Of a DNA stretch of 64,000 nt, positions 12,101 to 20,615 are shown piece by piece (the first letter of the stretch is position 1; each line of letters starts with the position of its first letter). A model generated the notes under the pieces. It worked only from the letters and a program-made list of their open reading frames with translations. It was not told where the DNA came from and ran no database searches. The DNA is taken from the NCBI GenBank assembly GCA_016169945.1, contig JADLSH010000379.1, positions 2,074,001-2,138,000 on the forward strand, read 5' to 3'. This DNA comes from Trachythela sp. YZ-2020. Lineage: Eukaryota > Cnidaria > Anthozoa > Malacalcyonacea > Clavulariidae. The position numbers and the translations under genes are program-made.

Positions 12101-14206
12101 GAAGAAGAGGATGGAGAAGATGAGGTTGATGACAATGATGATGAAGGTAATATTTGATTATTTTAATGTGTTTAGTATATTTGATTATTTTAGTTTCTGT
12201 AGTGGGGTGAAAATTTGTAATTACCTCCGCAGGTTCAATTCCTGCCAGAGGGCCTATACTATAGTTACATATACTATAGTTACAACTGCTCCTGGTTAGG
12301 TCTACAATATGTATATAATTTTCGCTCGAAATTTCCATCTACAAAAACTCTTCAACGTTCAGTTTTATCGAGCAAGATGTCAAAAATTTAGAATACTATT
12401 TTAAATGTTTCTTCTGACAAGGATCCAGTGTAGTGTTGGTGTCCAGATTTTCGCCAACTTGCGATGGCTTTCAGGTCCGTTGAATTTACTAATAAACAAT
12501 TGATCAGCTTATTTTATACTTTTAAAACAGAAACCACTACAAATACCATTGAATCAAAAACGACTGCAGCAGCTAGACCAAGCCTTGGACCTCTACCTAA
12601 ACGACAAAGCTATGGCCAGGTGTATAGTCAGGACGCACCACAAAGATCAAATCCATTTAAAGTGAGCAAAGAAAAAACTACAACACATGGTAATGGAGGT
12701 TTCTTTGAAAATGTTGAGAAAGAGAAACAGATGCTGGCCAAGAAGGCCGCCAAGAAATCACGTAAGTACAGAATTTACCTTTTTTGGTCTTGACTCTACA
12801 GGGTGTGTAAAAAAAACGGAGTCCTGAACATGTAAATTTAAAAAAGACTAGTAGAGTAAAATGTTCATGTTTATATTCATTTTAAAGCGTGGGTTTCGTT
12901 TCAAATTTGAACGATTGGTTTGCGAATAATAATATTTTAAGTGACTGTGATTGGAGAATCTAAAATTTGAGATGCGATAATAATTGATACTAATATATTT
13001 TTATCAACAAAGCGATAAAATTGAACATTTTTGCAATGAATCATCGATTGGATTTCGGGTATCAATAAATAAAACTATTGAATATTTCGTAAAAGTTATT
13101 AAATTATTCTTAAAAATTGCATAATTATGCGGCATCAAAAACTGATAGCTTCTACAAATTTTTTTCTTGTTCAGTTATTACTTGCACTAAGGACACCAAT
13201 GACGACTTGTTCGAAAGAGAAAAGAACAGGCTTTAAAATAAGACCTAAATCACGTTATATGGTCCAGTATTCCGAAAATTATTAAGTATAAAAGATGGAC
13301 TCCGTTTTTTTATACACCCTGTATACTGCCATAACTCAAACGTGTTGGTTGCACAGTGGTTAGTGTATGTGTCTTTCACCTCCGACCGGGGTTTGATCCC
13401 TGCAATATGCGATTGTCTGATTATTATATCGCATCTGTCGCATGTGAGAAGAATGCTTCCAAGTTTGACTCTACCAAACAAAGTAGGTTTGGACGTCCAA
13501 CAATGTTGTGTGGTGTTGGACTGGTTTAAACTGGCCTTCACGTCATTTTTAGCATCTTCCGAAAAAAAGAAGAAATCCAAGGATGGTAAACAGACGACAT
13601 TGTTTAGTAAAAAGAAAATAAAAGAAGATAAGAAACAGAACCAGGGGGAGAAAGGCAAGGAGAAAAAAGTGGAAGAGAAGCAAGCTAGTAAAAAACCAAA
13701 GTAAGTCGTGAAAAAGGGGTTACTCATTTCTGTCTGATCGCTAACCCAACCCGCTAAAGAGTAAGATACTCTAATGACCGCCAACTCTCAACCAACATTC
13801 TAAGAAAACTGTTTTTGTCAATTCCAGGAAAAATGCCTTCCAATGTTGGCTTGAGAACATGAAACCTTTCTTCGAAGAGGAAAATCCAGACTTATCCGAA
13901 GGTGACGTCATGAAGCTTGCCATGAAACAATGGCGTGAGACACCCAAAGAAGAAAAGCAGGTTTGGGAAAAAACTGCTAAAGGTAATGTAAGTACTGTGA
14001 AAGGTGGAGTAAAGGAAAGTGGACAAGTGGATGACACTGAAATAGGTGAGAAAAAACGGAAGAGAGATGATGAGAGCGAAGGTAAGGAGGAAAAATCTGA
14101 ATCTGGGGCTAGTCTGGAAGAGAAAGAAAATATTTCCAAAAAAGTGAAAACATTCGATAAACAAAAAGTGAATTCGAAACTCGCAGGATTTGCTTTTAGT
14201 AAATAA
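104..14206 (+). CDS. WDHD1: WDHD1 / And-1 / Ctf4 homologue (replisome WD40-HMG protein), 5' partial
   Basis: Exons, all with AG/GT borders and consistent phase: 104-160, 279-370, 490-598, 745-795, 896-942, 1031-1112, 3044-3106, 3194-3300, 3948-4032, 4115-4165, 4848-5037, 5373-5566, 6212-6396, 6919-7000, 7887-8167, 9093-9201, 9309-9370, 9640-9754, 10491-10622, 11253-11321, 11837-12146, 12531-12761, 13553-13700, 13828-14206. Together they give 1076 codons plus stop; roughly 70 N-terminal residues are outside the window (the human protein has about 1130). Visible parts: WD40 repeats (WSPCGNYLA, DGTIKFWDW), an acidic linker, the SepB/Ctf4 trimerisation region (HLMHRFMVWNNIGIVRCHS, then SLPGPVVSMSGHG), a helical part, an acidic stretch, a Lys-rich tail and a C-terminal HMG box (FQCWLENMKPFFEEENPDLSE). 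In known family members the protein couples the CMG helicase to DNA polymerase alpha in the nucleus. Short exons sit in introns swollen by transposons and minisatellites. The gene is convergent with MGMT. Confidence 0.95.
1141..1252. repeat. Dispersed TTAACCCATTA repeat (MITE-like)
   Basis: About 110 bp beginning ttaacccattagc and ending in a degenerate inverted copy (aattaataagttaa). The same unit recurs at 32637-32737, 32764-32918 and 32945-33032, and in diverged or inverted form near 18550 and 62402-62580. It lies in a WDHD1 intron. Confidence 0.7.
1256..1590. repeat. GATGGTGAT-rich simple repeat
   Basis: Low-complexity purine/T-rich stretch made of gatg, gtg and gtgatg words. Open frames across it are compositional artefacts. 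It directly borders the hAT insertion. Confidence 0.8.
1595..2974 (+). mobile_element. hAT transposon remnant with intact TIRs and 8-bp TSD
   Basis: The element starts tagagatgagccgatta and ends with its exact inverted copy (17-bp terminal inverted repeat). It is flanked by perfect 8-bp duplications gtgacgga at 1587-1594 and 2975-2982, the hallmark of hAT insertion. Subterminal regions are packed with the motif gccgatta/taatcggc, which look like transposase binding sites. A short frame at about 2150-2381 encodes the conserved C-terminal hAT dimerisation motif (YLSPPSSSVYSERVFSEAG). The rest of the transposase is missing, so the copy is an internally deleted, non-autonomous element in a WDHD1 intron. 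Confidence 0.93.
2124..2381 (+). pseudogene. hAT transposase C-terminal fragment
   Basis: The frame carries the hAT dimerisation signature (S-S-x-x-ERVFS-x-AG, then a K-R-S-R-L stretch and a D-N-x-L-FLHHN tail), ending at a stop. No zinc finger or catalytic region is present, and only the last roughly 70 residues of a transposase survive. It sits inside the TIR-bounded element. Confidence 0.8.
3495..3850. mobile_element. MITE with acagYcctcgaaaa ends
   Basis: Left end acagtcctcgaaaaagt and right end ttttcgagggctgt are inverted copies. Internal ggtcggca/tgccgacc words are also arranged symmetrically. No coding capacity; intronic in WDHD1. Confidence 0.55.
4272..4490. mobile_element. Decayed pogo/Tigger-like MITE
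   Basis: Left edge reads acagtcagacttctccttat followed by gggcacctctctgataata, resembling ends of pogo/Tigger-type elements (cagt plus repeated cacctctct words). The right edge near 4490 (aaatcaaactgta) is a plausible inverted end. A short internal duplication (gaattctcatacttttttt) is seen at 4366 and 4405. Confidence 0.4.
5165..5345 (-). repeat. tRNA-derived SINE (family B), minus orientation
   Basis: On the minus strand it shows an A-box-like segment (ggtaacacagtggctagtg), a B-box-like segment (cgttcgattcctgcaatatg) and a tail with tctgattatgatttctctt and agtttgactctatcaaac. The same layout is at 13340-13482, 7280-7440 and, partly, 17737-17815. Confidence 0.7.
5705..5890. mobile_element. 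MITE rich in gaattcgtc-ggtttcgtg words
   Basis: Starts gtctacacgaaaccgg and ends ccggtctcgtgtgaaa, which are imperfect inverted copies; internal words (aattcgtctggttt, gtgcaaatttg) repeat on both strands. Non-coding, WDHD1 intron. Confidence 0.55.
5888..6180. mobile_element. MITE with TIR tttaacgaggatgagagttga
   Basis: The left end (cctgtttaacgaggatgaga) is mirrored at the right end (caactctcctcgtttgactg). The inside is filled with gagagttgatgagagt words on both strands. A related fragment (ttgatgagagttagccgcgag) sits at the very end of the window near 63938. Confidence 0.6.
6517..6817. repeat. TTGTGTTGTGTTGTTTTGTG minisatellite
   Basis: About 300 bp of strand-asymmetric G/T-only repeat (tgtgttgttttgtgttg units) in the WDHD1 intron after 6396. 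Three long overlapping reading frames of Cys/Val/Leu/Phe are pure artefacts of it. Confidence 0.95.
7019..7132. repeat. Inverted repeat ggatatttcgagtgaaata
   Basis: ggtggtggatatttcgagtgaaataata is mirrored about 50 bp later by tattatttcactcgaaatatccaccacc. The loop contains gttgcatttttcgcagccg, a word shared with the tails of SINE family C. Likely a hairpin-forming MITE. Confidence 0.7.
7280..7440 (+). repeat. tRNA-derived SINE (family B)
   Basis: A-box-like aagtggcacagtcgttaatg, B-box-like gtggtttgatttctgtaat, and the family tail cgcatgtgagaagagtgc plus gactctaccaaac. Diverged copy in a WDHD1 intron. Confidence 0.65.
8198..8890. repeat. 80-bp minisatellite (about 8 copies)
   Basis: Tandem units of about 80 bp starting gtgtaggtagtattctaca, followed by taagctgccgtggtttgtgt and gaactacctgaaaaagatat. 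Spacing between unit starts is 79-80 bp (8199, 8278, 8358). Single units of the same sequence occur elsewhere (18300-18530, 45430-45570, 53290-53460), so a dispersed repeat has been amplified here. Confidence 0.92.
10683..10998. mobile_element. Foldback MITE, TIR aaggccgg...ccggcctt
   Basis: The ends aaggccgggctccacttgca and gcaagtggaggccggcctta are inverted copies, continuing inward through cgtacgtacgcacaa / ttgtgcgtacgtacg. A nested inner palindrome (gcgatcttttcgagtcacag ... ctgtgactcgaaaatgatcgc) surrounds ggccgcgctggccgtacg. The whole element can fold into one hairpin. Confidence 0.8.
11577..11747. mobile_element. Hairpin MITE between WDHD1 exons
   Basis: agagtgctgatatacctctg is mirrored by gagatatgtcagcactct, and gcacacaaaagacga by tcgtcttttgtgtgc. 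The whole 170-bp unit is a near-palindrome. Confidence 0.75.
12225..12380 (+). repeat. SINE family C fragment
   Basis: B-box-like gcaggttcaattcctgccag, then the family tail caactgctcctggttaggtc and ttttcgctcgaaatttccat. Better copies are at 55085-55235 and 57785-57900. Confidence 0.6.
12799..13321. mobile_element. Tc1/mariner-type MITE with TA target duplication
   Basis: Left TIR cagggtgtgtaaaaaaaacg and right TIR cgtttttttatacaccctg are inverted copies of about 28 bp, bracketed by TA dinucleotides, the target used by Tc1/mariner transposases. The 523-bp interior is AT-rich and non-coding. The same cagggtgtat-type end bounds the MITE at 40089-40696. Confidence 0.85.
13340..13482 (+). repeat. 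tRNA-derived SINE (family B), best copy
   Basis: A-box-like gttgcacagtggttagtgta and B-box-like ggggtttgatccctgcaata at tRNA-like spacing, followed by a tail with gattgtctgattattatat, cgcatgtgagaagaatgc and tgactctaccaaac. Located just 5' of a WDHD1 exon. Confidence 0.78.
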
Positions 14207-14420
14207 TGACTTCGGTTATTTTGCGCTCAGCGCAAAGAAAACTCGTTCAAACTAATTTATGGAACATTGGTGAAGCCGTTGATGTACAGAATGGTACTTA
14301 TAACAAACCTACGGGATTTATTTTTATGGTAAATAATGCTCCGTTGTTTTGCGTTCAGCGTGAAAAAAACACAAATCCATCGTTGAAGTTGAATTGTGAA
14401 GCTGTTAATGTATAGAATAC
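14198..14420 (+). repeat. Diverged tandem duplication covering the WDHD1 stop codon
   Basis: The segment from agtaaataatgacttcgg (14198) through gaagccgttgatgtacagaa recurs diverged from about 14327 (ggtaaataatgctccg ... gaagctgttaatgtatagaa). The first copy holds the stop codon and early 3' UTR of WDHD1. Confidence 0.6.
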
Positions 14421-14948
14421 ATAACTTATTTGAGTTTTGTTAGCGATGCGCAAACCTTAATAATTGGTGCAAACGGTTACGTCAATCGACAATGCATAAT
14501 GCGAAAACTCCGCCGCGAAAGGACAAGTATTAGAGTGTTCGAAATAAAGGCATTGACTTGCTGAGCGAAATACCGTTTCTAGATCACTAGAATAAACAAC
14601 TCGTGTTTAGATAGTTTTATTAACATAACATTGTGAAATGTGAAACATACTACTTAGATTTAATTTCTGTTCTCTAAAATTTTGGATATAAACATAACAA
14701 TAAAATGCTGAGATGTACATGTACAGTTAGGTAGTTTATCTTCAGCCAATACAGGCAAATCTAACATGATCAAATACTGATCAACATAATTTCAAAACGG
14801 TTCCACCAATATCAAAATGGTTAGTTAGACATACTGTTACTTTTTAAGATTTAGATATTCCTAATCAGGATTAAAGTCCTCAAATTGATGACGTCATACA
14901 GTCCTCAAATCTATGACGTCATTCAGTTCTCTTACTAAATACTAAGTG
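14207..14948. other. WDHD1-MGMT convergent intergenic region
   Basis: Holds the diverged duplication at 14198-14420, a 3' UTR candidate with an aataaa word near 14589, and two short cctcaaat-tgatgacgtcat repeats at 14878-14920. No coding region is seen. Confidence 0.6.
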
Positions 14949-15449
14949 TCACTTGGGATCGAAGTCCTTTCCTTCGTGTTTCAACAACCATTCTTTCTTA
15001 TCTACACCACCGCTATAATTTCCCATTTCACCACTAGCATTAATCACACGATGGCATGGCACAACTATTGTGAAGGGATTATTCCTCATTGCTTGGCCTA
15101 CTGCCCTAGCGGCTTTGGGACTACCGCAGAGCTTTGCCAATTCTCCGTAACTTATAGTCTGCCCAGGCTCTACCCGATCTTTCAAGACGTTCCAAACTTT
15201 GCACATGAATTCCTTGCTGTGGTGTGCTTCCATGTCTAGAGTAGGAAAATCCATGGATTTTGTCTCGTTTGGGTCCTTGAAGTAGGCTTCGAACCATTTA
15301 ATGGCGATTTGCAAGTTTTCATTATTTGGGTTATTCACGGTTGAGGTTTTGACCTCGTCCTTTGTAAATTTAACTGTTGTAATGCCTTTGTTGTTGTACA
15401 TAATTCTAATCTGTCCAAGTGGGCTATCAAGTATGTAATCCTCGTCCAT
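14949..15449 (-). CDS. MGMT: Methylated-DNA-protein-cysteine methyltransferase (O6-alkylguanine repair)
   Basis: Single exon, 166 residues from the Met that precedes DEDYILDSPLGQI. An in-frame extension to 15530 (27 extra residues) is possible but has no conserved features. The family removes alkyl groups from O6-guanine by irreversible transfer to its own cysteine, in the nucleus. Seen here: the active-site motif PCHRVI, the helix-turn-helix region with the arginine finger (AARAVGQAMRNNPF), the SYGELAKLCGSP segment and the C-terminal G-NYSGG-KKEWLLKHEG. Length is near the catalytic core of animal MGMT. Ends convergently with WDHD1; its 5' end faces SMIM12 about 880 bp away. No intron, unlike most neighbours. 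Confidence 0.95.
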   Translation of the reverse strand: MDEDYILDSPLGQIRIMYNNKGITTVKFTKDEVKTSTVNNPNNENLQIAIKWFEAYFKDPNETKSMDFPTLDMEAHHSKEFMCKVWNVLKDRVEPGQTISYGELAKLCGSPKAARAVGQAMRNNPFTIVVPCHRVINASGEMGNYSGGVDKKEWLLKHEGKDFDPK

Positions 15450-16332
15450 GTTATGCAGCTGTATAATCACTACTCGCTGGTATAAATTGTAATATTGTAT
15501 TTGTATGTTGCATACCACAACAAAATACACGTGCGCATTTAAAGTTCGCGTTTAAGTGCAAAGGGCATGGGTCGTATTCTAATCTTCGTTGCCCGAGCCT
15601 GCGATCCTGGCTGTTGGCCAAACGGATCGCAGGCTCGGGGAACGAGATTGGCTGTCTACATATTGCGCAACCTCGTGGCTCGTACCCAGGGCTTCTGCGC
15701 TTGTGGCTAATAAGGCCCGCGGAATTCAGCCATTACTAAGGACCGACTGATAACATTAATTTCTACCGTATTGTGGTAGCAATTTATTGCTTGAGATGCT
15801 TTATATGCCAAAAATAATGTAGTAAATATTGTATTTCTATTTTGAAAACAAATTTCCCTATCCAGTTTACTTGTAAGATCAGTGGTAGGTAGGTAAGCTC
15901 TAAAGTACTTTTCTTTGCACAACTCAAACATATCTATTTACAGTTTAATTCAAAATAAATGACTTTGTTATAGAATGGAATCTTTAAAATATGAGCTTAA
16001 ATTATTACATGAAATTATTAAATGCATTTCATAATTGGCCGCCATTTTGTAAATATCTCTGATTAACCTTTTGGGTGCTCTATGGTTGGACCATTGACGA
16101 ACCAGAATGCACTATATTTATATTCCATGAAGTTCTGTGGTCCTGGATTTTAAACTTTACAAATATTAAGAACTTTACAAATATTATTGTGGTTTCTGCT
16201 GTAAAAATTGGTAAAAAATTAGTAAATATACCAAGGAAGTCTATCTGAATAACTCCTTAATGGTTCATTATTGTGGCTGATCGTTTACTGGAAATATTAA
16301 AGACGTAATATTGGAAAAATCACAAATCAAAT
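15450..16332. other. MGMT-SMIM12 divergent intergenic region
   Basis: Contains a GC-rich hairpin at about 15588-15648 (cgagcctgcgatcc mirrored by ggatcgcaggctcg), probably a MITE remnant, then AT-rich sequence likely to hold both promoters. No further coding region recognised. Confidence 0.55.
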
Positions 16333-16605
16333 ATGTGGCCATTAATATTAGGTGCCGTGCGTACTTATGTGCCGTACTTAGTATTTCCATGTGCATTTGT
16401 TATTGGTGGTATTGGCTATATGTTTGAGAGTAAATTTAGATCATCACAGAGTCTACAGCAAGCTGAAAGTACTTTGGAAAGCCGGCAAGACAGGCAGTTA
16501 GATTTGATTCAAGAGGATCCGACACAAGTTCACAAGTTGTCCAGAGATGAGCTACCTGGGAATATTTTTGATCGACAAGAAAAAGCTAACTGGAAGTTGC
16601 GTTGA
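16333..16605 (+). CDS. SMIM12: Small integral membrane protein 12
   Basis: Single exon, 90 residues (the human protein is about 92). It begins MWPLILGAVRTYVPYLVFPC, with one hydrophobic segment at residues 8-30 (YLVFPCAFVIGGIGYMFE), a Glu/Gln-rich middle with the conserved E-S-R-x-D-R-x-LD motif, and T-Q-V-x-x-L before the C-terminus. The family is widespread in animals with no settled biochemical function. Convergent with NEK2. Confidence 0.9.
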   Translation: MWPLILGAVRTYVPYLVFPCAFVIGGIGYMFESKFRSSQSLQQAESTLESRQDRQLDLIQEDPTQVHKLSRDELPGNIFDRQEKANWKLR

Positions 16606-17389
16606 GTGTGTGAGATGAACTGTGATAATAGTTTTATAAGACATGGTATATTGTGGATATGCACTGCTTTGCAGAGAAACTTTACTTGACAGTATTGACA
16701 GACATTCGGACACATGGAGGGGAAAGTGGGAGGCGACCTGTGGACCGCTTCTGCAATAGTGACTTAAAGACTTGAACAATAGCTGATTAACTGATTATTA
16801 ACTAAGTTTTAACAATGTCTTTATTAAAAAAATCAAAAAAGCATATTGACGTACTATTTTCGCAAATTTGCATTCAATATGAGCCAATATGATTCTATGA
16901 AATAAACTTTTCAGCGACCGATGGATGGAAATATATAAATGACAACCTAAATAAAATTCACACCCAATTTTTCAAACTGTGTTGTGCAACTCAATTAGGT
17001 ATACCAGTGTACCTTTTTAATATTAACTGTGCCTCAAAATGTCGCATTTATATGAAATTATATACTGCTATTGTGTTAGTTGTTGAAAGTATATTAATTT
17101 AACATATAACTGTAAAATCCTGACCCCCACAATACTACTATTTATAGATTCATATGCTAATGAATACTAATACAAAAAGCAAAATACAGACTACACTTCT
17201 GTTATCAGATGTGTTTACGTAAAATCTAAACTAATATTTACTTTTATTAATAACAATTCCAATCTAACTATTTACAGCATTGGGGCATTACTTGCCTCTT
17301 TAAACTATTAATTCATATACATTTACTTGGATCACAACCCACTATACACTAGGCAATATAGATTTTTACTCAGTCAGATAGCAGTCATG
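16606..17389. other. SMIM12-NEK2 convergent intergenic region
   Basis: AT-rich, with likely 3' UTRs of both genes. An aataaa word follows SMIM12 at about 16900. No coding region or clear repeat recognised. Confidence 0.5.
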
Positions 17390-20300
17390 TTATCTCATGT
17401 GTGCTAATTTTCTGGTGTACGGCACACCTGTATTTAATGCAGCAGCAGTAGTCTTTAATCCAGCCCTGGTCAATGCTCTTGTAAAATTTTCGTTCAAGTC
17501 GCTGTTGAGTTTACTTGTGAAAGGTTTCTCTGATGGCAGATATCTATTATAATTTAAATTGTACGGTTCATTTTCTTTGTTGTAGACTTGATATGCTTTG
17601 CCTGAAACATAATTCTTGTTCTTAACAAGGTCCAGTTTGTGCTCTCTTCTTTCCAGCTGCAGTTCATTTAGGAGCACTTCAGTTCTAAATAAAAACATGA
17701 GAAGCATTTAATACACTTTAACTATCCGATGTAGGTTGTTGGTGGCGGAATGGTTAGCACATGTATTCATCTGTGTGACCCAGGTTCAATTCCTGCAATA
17801 TGCAGAGTGCAGTGATATTTCAAAATAATTTTTTGCTGATGAAAATTTTCCTTACCGAGACAATTTCTGTTCCAGAATTTTTTCTTTTTCATTCAAAATC
17901 TTTTCCCTTCCTAAAAGTACAATTAATATATTTTTAAGCAAACCTTGAGTAGATATGGGACAGTACCCATAATACTATACACTTACTCTCAAGATCCTTT
18001 TCTCTGTCATCCAAGGCTTTTTCTCTCTGTTTCAAGGACTCCTCTTTTCGTTCAAGCTCGGTCATTCTTAAATTTAAAAAAGAACAATGTTTCAGCAATT
18101 CTTGCATGAGTAGAAGTCAGTTTGAGCCAATTTCAGTTGCTTTAACTTAAAGTATACATTAGATGTACTTACTGAGATGGATATGAAATTAGCCTTTCAA
18201 TGTTCCTTTTCTTTAAAATAGGATTTTCTGCCAGTTCACTGACTGATGGTCGAAGATCATCCTATTTACAGAAGTAGATAATACTTTGCTATTATAGGAA
18301 ATACAACAATTCCTACATGCGGTGCCAGTGTTGGTAGAGTGTAGCGAAGATTTGGCAGTTGACTGTTGTGTAAAACTACCTGAAAAATACAATAAGAACT
18401 TCGACGTTTCGAGCAAAGGCCCTTCGTAACTTCCAGACGAAGGACCTTCGCTCGAAACGAAGTTCTTATTGTATTTTTCAGGTAGTTTTACACAACAGTC
18501 AACCGCCGAACAATTCCTACAATTTGCAGCTTGATCAGAAGAGTCCAGTTAATCATTAATTAACCTGCAATGTGCCCTACTTTGTTATTGAGTAGTCTAT
18601 CACAACTCTCAAGACCACACACTCACTAATAATAAAGCTTGCCAGCCTCTGCGGAGGAGAGTGGTCTATGATTTGACATCATCTAATAGCAGGTGATTTC
18701 ACTCTGTCGAATGGTAGACAATTTTACTTGTCAAGGGAAAGTGGTTAATGGGTTTAAGGGGGTTAATGTTTGATCTTAATGAAATTGCTTTAATTTTTTT
18801 AGCTGTGCAATAACTTTGTGTATTTGCTCTAAACTTACATTTACTCTGAGCATGGTAGAAATGAGATGACTAAGTGACTCAGGAAAGTGTGACGGTATGG
18901 GACGGAATCGTCCCGTCTTGATTTTTTCTGCAAGAGATTTTTGATTGGCTGCAAGGAAAGGTGGCACAAGAGCACATGCTTCGTACAACAGACAGCCAAG
19001 TGACCAGACATCAGACTTGTCGTTATAACCAGTTTTGTTCATCTGCTCCTAGAAATCAAATTTGAAAAAAATAAATATAAATTTAAAAGCATCAAGCTGC
19101 AAGGCACTCTTGTTATTTTACAGACAATTGTGCTCGTCAAGGGAAAAGTGTTGGCCAATTAACCAGACTTTATGCTATGCCTCATGATAACTCATTAACT
19201 AAGTCAGTCTAACACCAACTGATTTTAAACCTTCGGGGTCCTTGGAAAGTACTGTTCAATAAATAATCACAATTTAGGTCTTACTGGAGACATGTAATAC
19301 GGTGTTCCAACAAACGTCTTGGCCATGCTCATGTCGTGTGACAGAACCCTCGCTAGTCCAAAATCCCCAAGTTTCACATTTTGATTTGAATCAAGGAAAA
19401 CATTGGCAGGTTTGAGATCACGATGTAGAATATGCTGTCCATTCTCTCGTTTGTGGCATTCTTGAAGTGCAGAGACAAGCTGAGAAAATAGCTTCCAAAT
19501 AAACTCACTCTCTAAGTATTTTCTGGAAATTAAATGCATAGAAATTGGTAAGACTATCGTTATTCAACACTAATAGACAACACATTTATACATTTCCATT
19601 CAACTTTTACCTTTCCTTTTTACATTTTGATATAACTTGACTTAGATCACCACCTTGGCAGTACTCCATAACCAAGTATATTGTTGTTTTGGTTCTATCG
19701 ATAATTCTGTCATAATACCGCACAATGTTTGGATGTTTTAGCTCTCGTAGGAGGTTCACTTCAGACACTAGCATCTGTTTTTCACATTCAGACATTGTGC
19801 CATAGTCTAGTTCTTTCCATACTAATATCTTGAGAATTAGAAATAAAAAAGAGTGGGTTAATAATTTCACCAAGTACTACCAAGCATCACATGGTGGTCA
19901 ACCAACCAGAATGTCGATCACACCAGCAGTTATCAAAGTAAGAGAATGTTTATAAATTCTTCTTAATTATTATATATAGCAGTCTTGTATTTTATAGTCA
20001 CAATTAAATAAAATTGAGAGATGTAGTTTAAATTTGCTTGTTCCTATTATTAATGTCAATATTCCTAAAGTTGACCACCATCAGAGTGATCAGACTGCTG
20101 CCCTGCCAATACGACCCCCAACAGATTTACGCTATCTTGAACTGCCTCGATCTTTATGAATTGAAATCCCAGGACAACTTCATTCATGAATTGGACTATC
20201 TCAGGTGCAAAATCAAAGAGATTTTTATATATAATACGAGCAATTTGATATACTAAATTATGTATAAACATGCGCGTCCTTAATAAACAGTTGTTTGAAC

Positions 20301-20421
20301 AGCGTTATAAATAGAAACCAACCTTATTATCAGATCTCCTTCGTACTTTTTTACACGTCCCATAGGACCCAGAACCTATTGTTTCTAAAACTTCATAATG
20401 ATCTAGTTTTGTCGACGGCAT
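17390..20421 (-). CDS. NEK2: NEK2 centrosomal serine/threonine kinase
   Basis: Eight exons (minus): 20421-20323, 19828-19611, 19522-19285, 19048-18839, 18261-18173, 18066-17987, 17910-17856, 17684-17390; all phases agree, giving 427 residues (human 445). Kinase domain: Gly loop [12 protein letters not shown] lysine in [28 protein letters not shown], activation loop [27 protein letters not shown] Leu/Glu/Lys-rich coiled coil follows (about residues 285-350). NEK2 phosphorylates centrosomal linker proteins to separate centrosomes at mitosis onset. The protein ends in Met-Arg, matching the MR tail by which vertebrate NEK2A binds the anaphase-promoting complex. I do not see a KVHF-type PP1 docking site. 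Head-to-head with EFCAB2. Confidence 0.95.
17737..17815 (+). repeat. tRNA-derived SINE (family B), 5' part
   Basis: A-box-like ggtggcggaatggttagcac and B-box-like ccaggttcaattcctgcaat. Only the tRNA-like head is left, in a NEK2 intron. Confidence 0.65.
18351..18525. repeat. Inverted repeat of dispersed family (acttcgacgtttcgagc)
   Basis: gttgactgttgtgtaaaact plus acctgaaaaatacaataaga is mirrored at 18460-18510, around a centre of ttcgtaacttccagacgaag. The sequence belongs to the same dispersed family as the minisatellite at 8198-8890. Confidence 0.8.
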
Positions 20422-20615
20422 TTCGCAAACTTTATATGGAAAATATCTCAAATTTATGTTTAAAAACCTTCGAATGTCAACAAAAATCAAATATGGCGTA
20501 AGCAAACGGAAATTGAATTTCCCGCATTTTCATTGGATGATGTCATCATGTCGTTCCCAGGGTATTATCGTAACGTACGCGCGTGGTTGCCATGACAACA
20601 TGCGTGATAAACAAT
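20422..20615. promoter_or_regulatory. Bidirectional NEK2/EFCAB2 promoter
   Basis: The start codons of NEK2 (minus) and EFCAB2 (plus) lie 194 bp apart with no gene between, so the two must share promoter space. It contains the X-box described separately. Co-regulation of a centrosomal kinase and an axonemal protein is plausible but inferred. Confidence 0.7.
20586..20599 (+). promoter_or_regulatory. RFX-type X-box
   Basis: gttgccatgacaac matches the X-box consensus GTHNYY-AT-RRNAAC at every defined position. It lies 16 bp upstream of the EFCAB2 start codon and 165 bp upstream of NEK2. RFX factors drive ciliary genes through this motif in animals. Confidence 0.75.

Noticed and set aside
11913..12338. 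141-codon minus-strand frame, His/Pro-rich
   Set aside because: Antisense of the acidic Glu/Asp stretch of a WDHD1 exon.
13590..13620. QTTLFSKK as a PCNA-interacting (PIP) box in WDHD1
   Set aside because: Lacks the two aromatic residues of the PIP consensus; too weak to call.
13245..13784. 179-codon minus-strand frame
   Set aside because: Runs through a MITE, a SINE and the antisense of a Lys-rich WDHD1 exon; poly-Phe/Ser composition.
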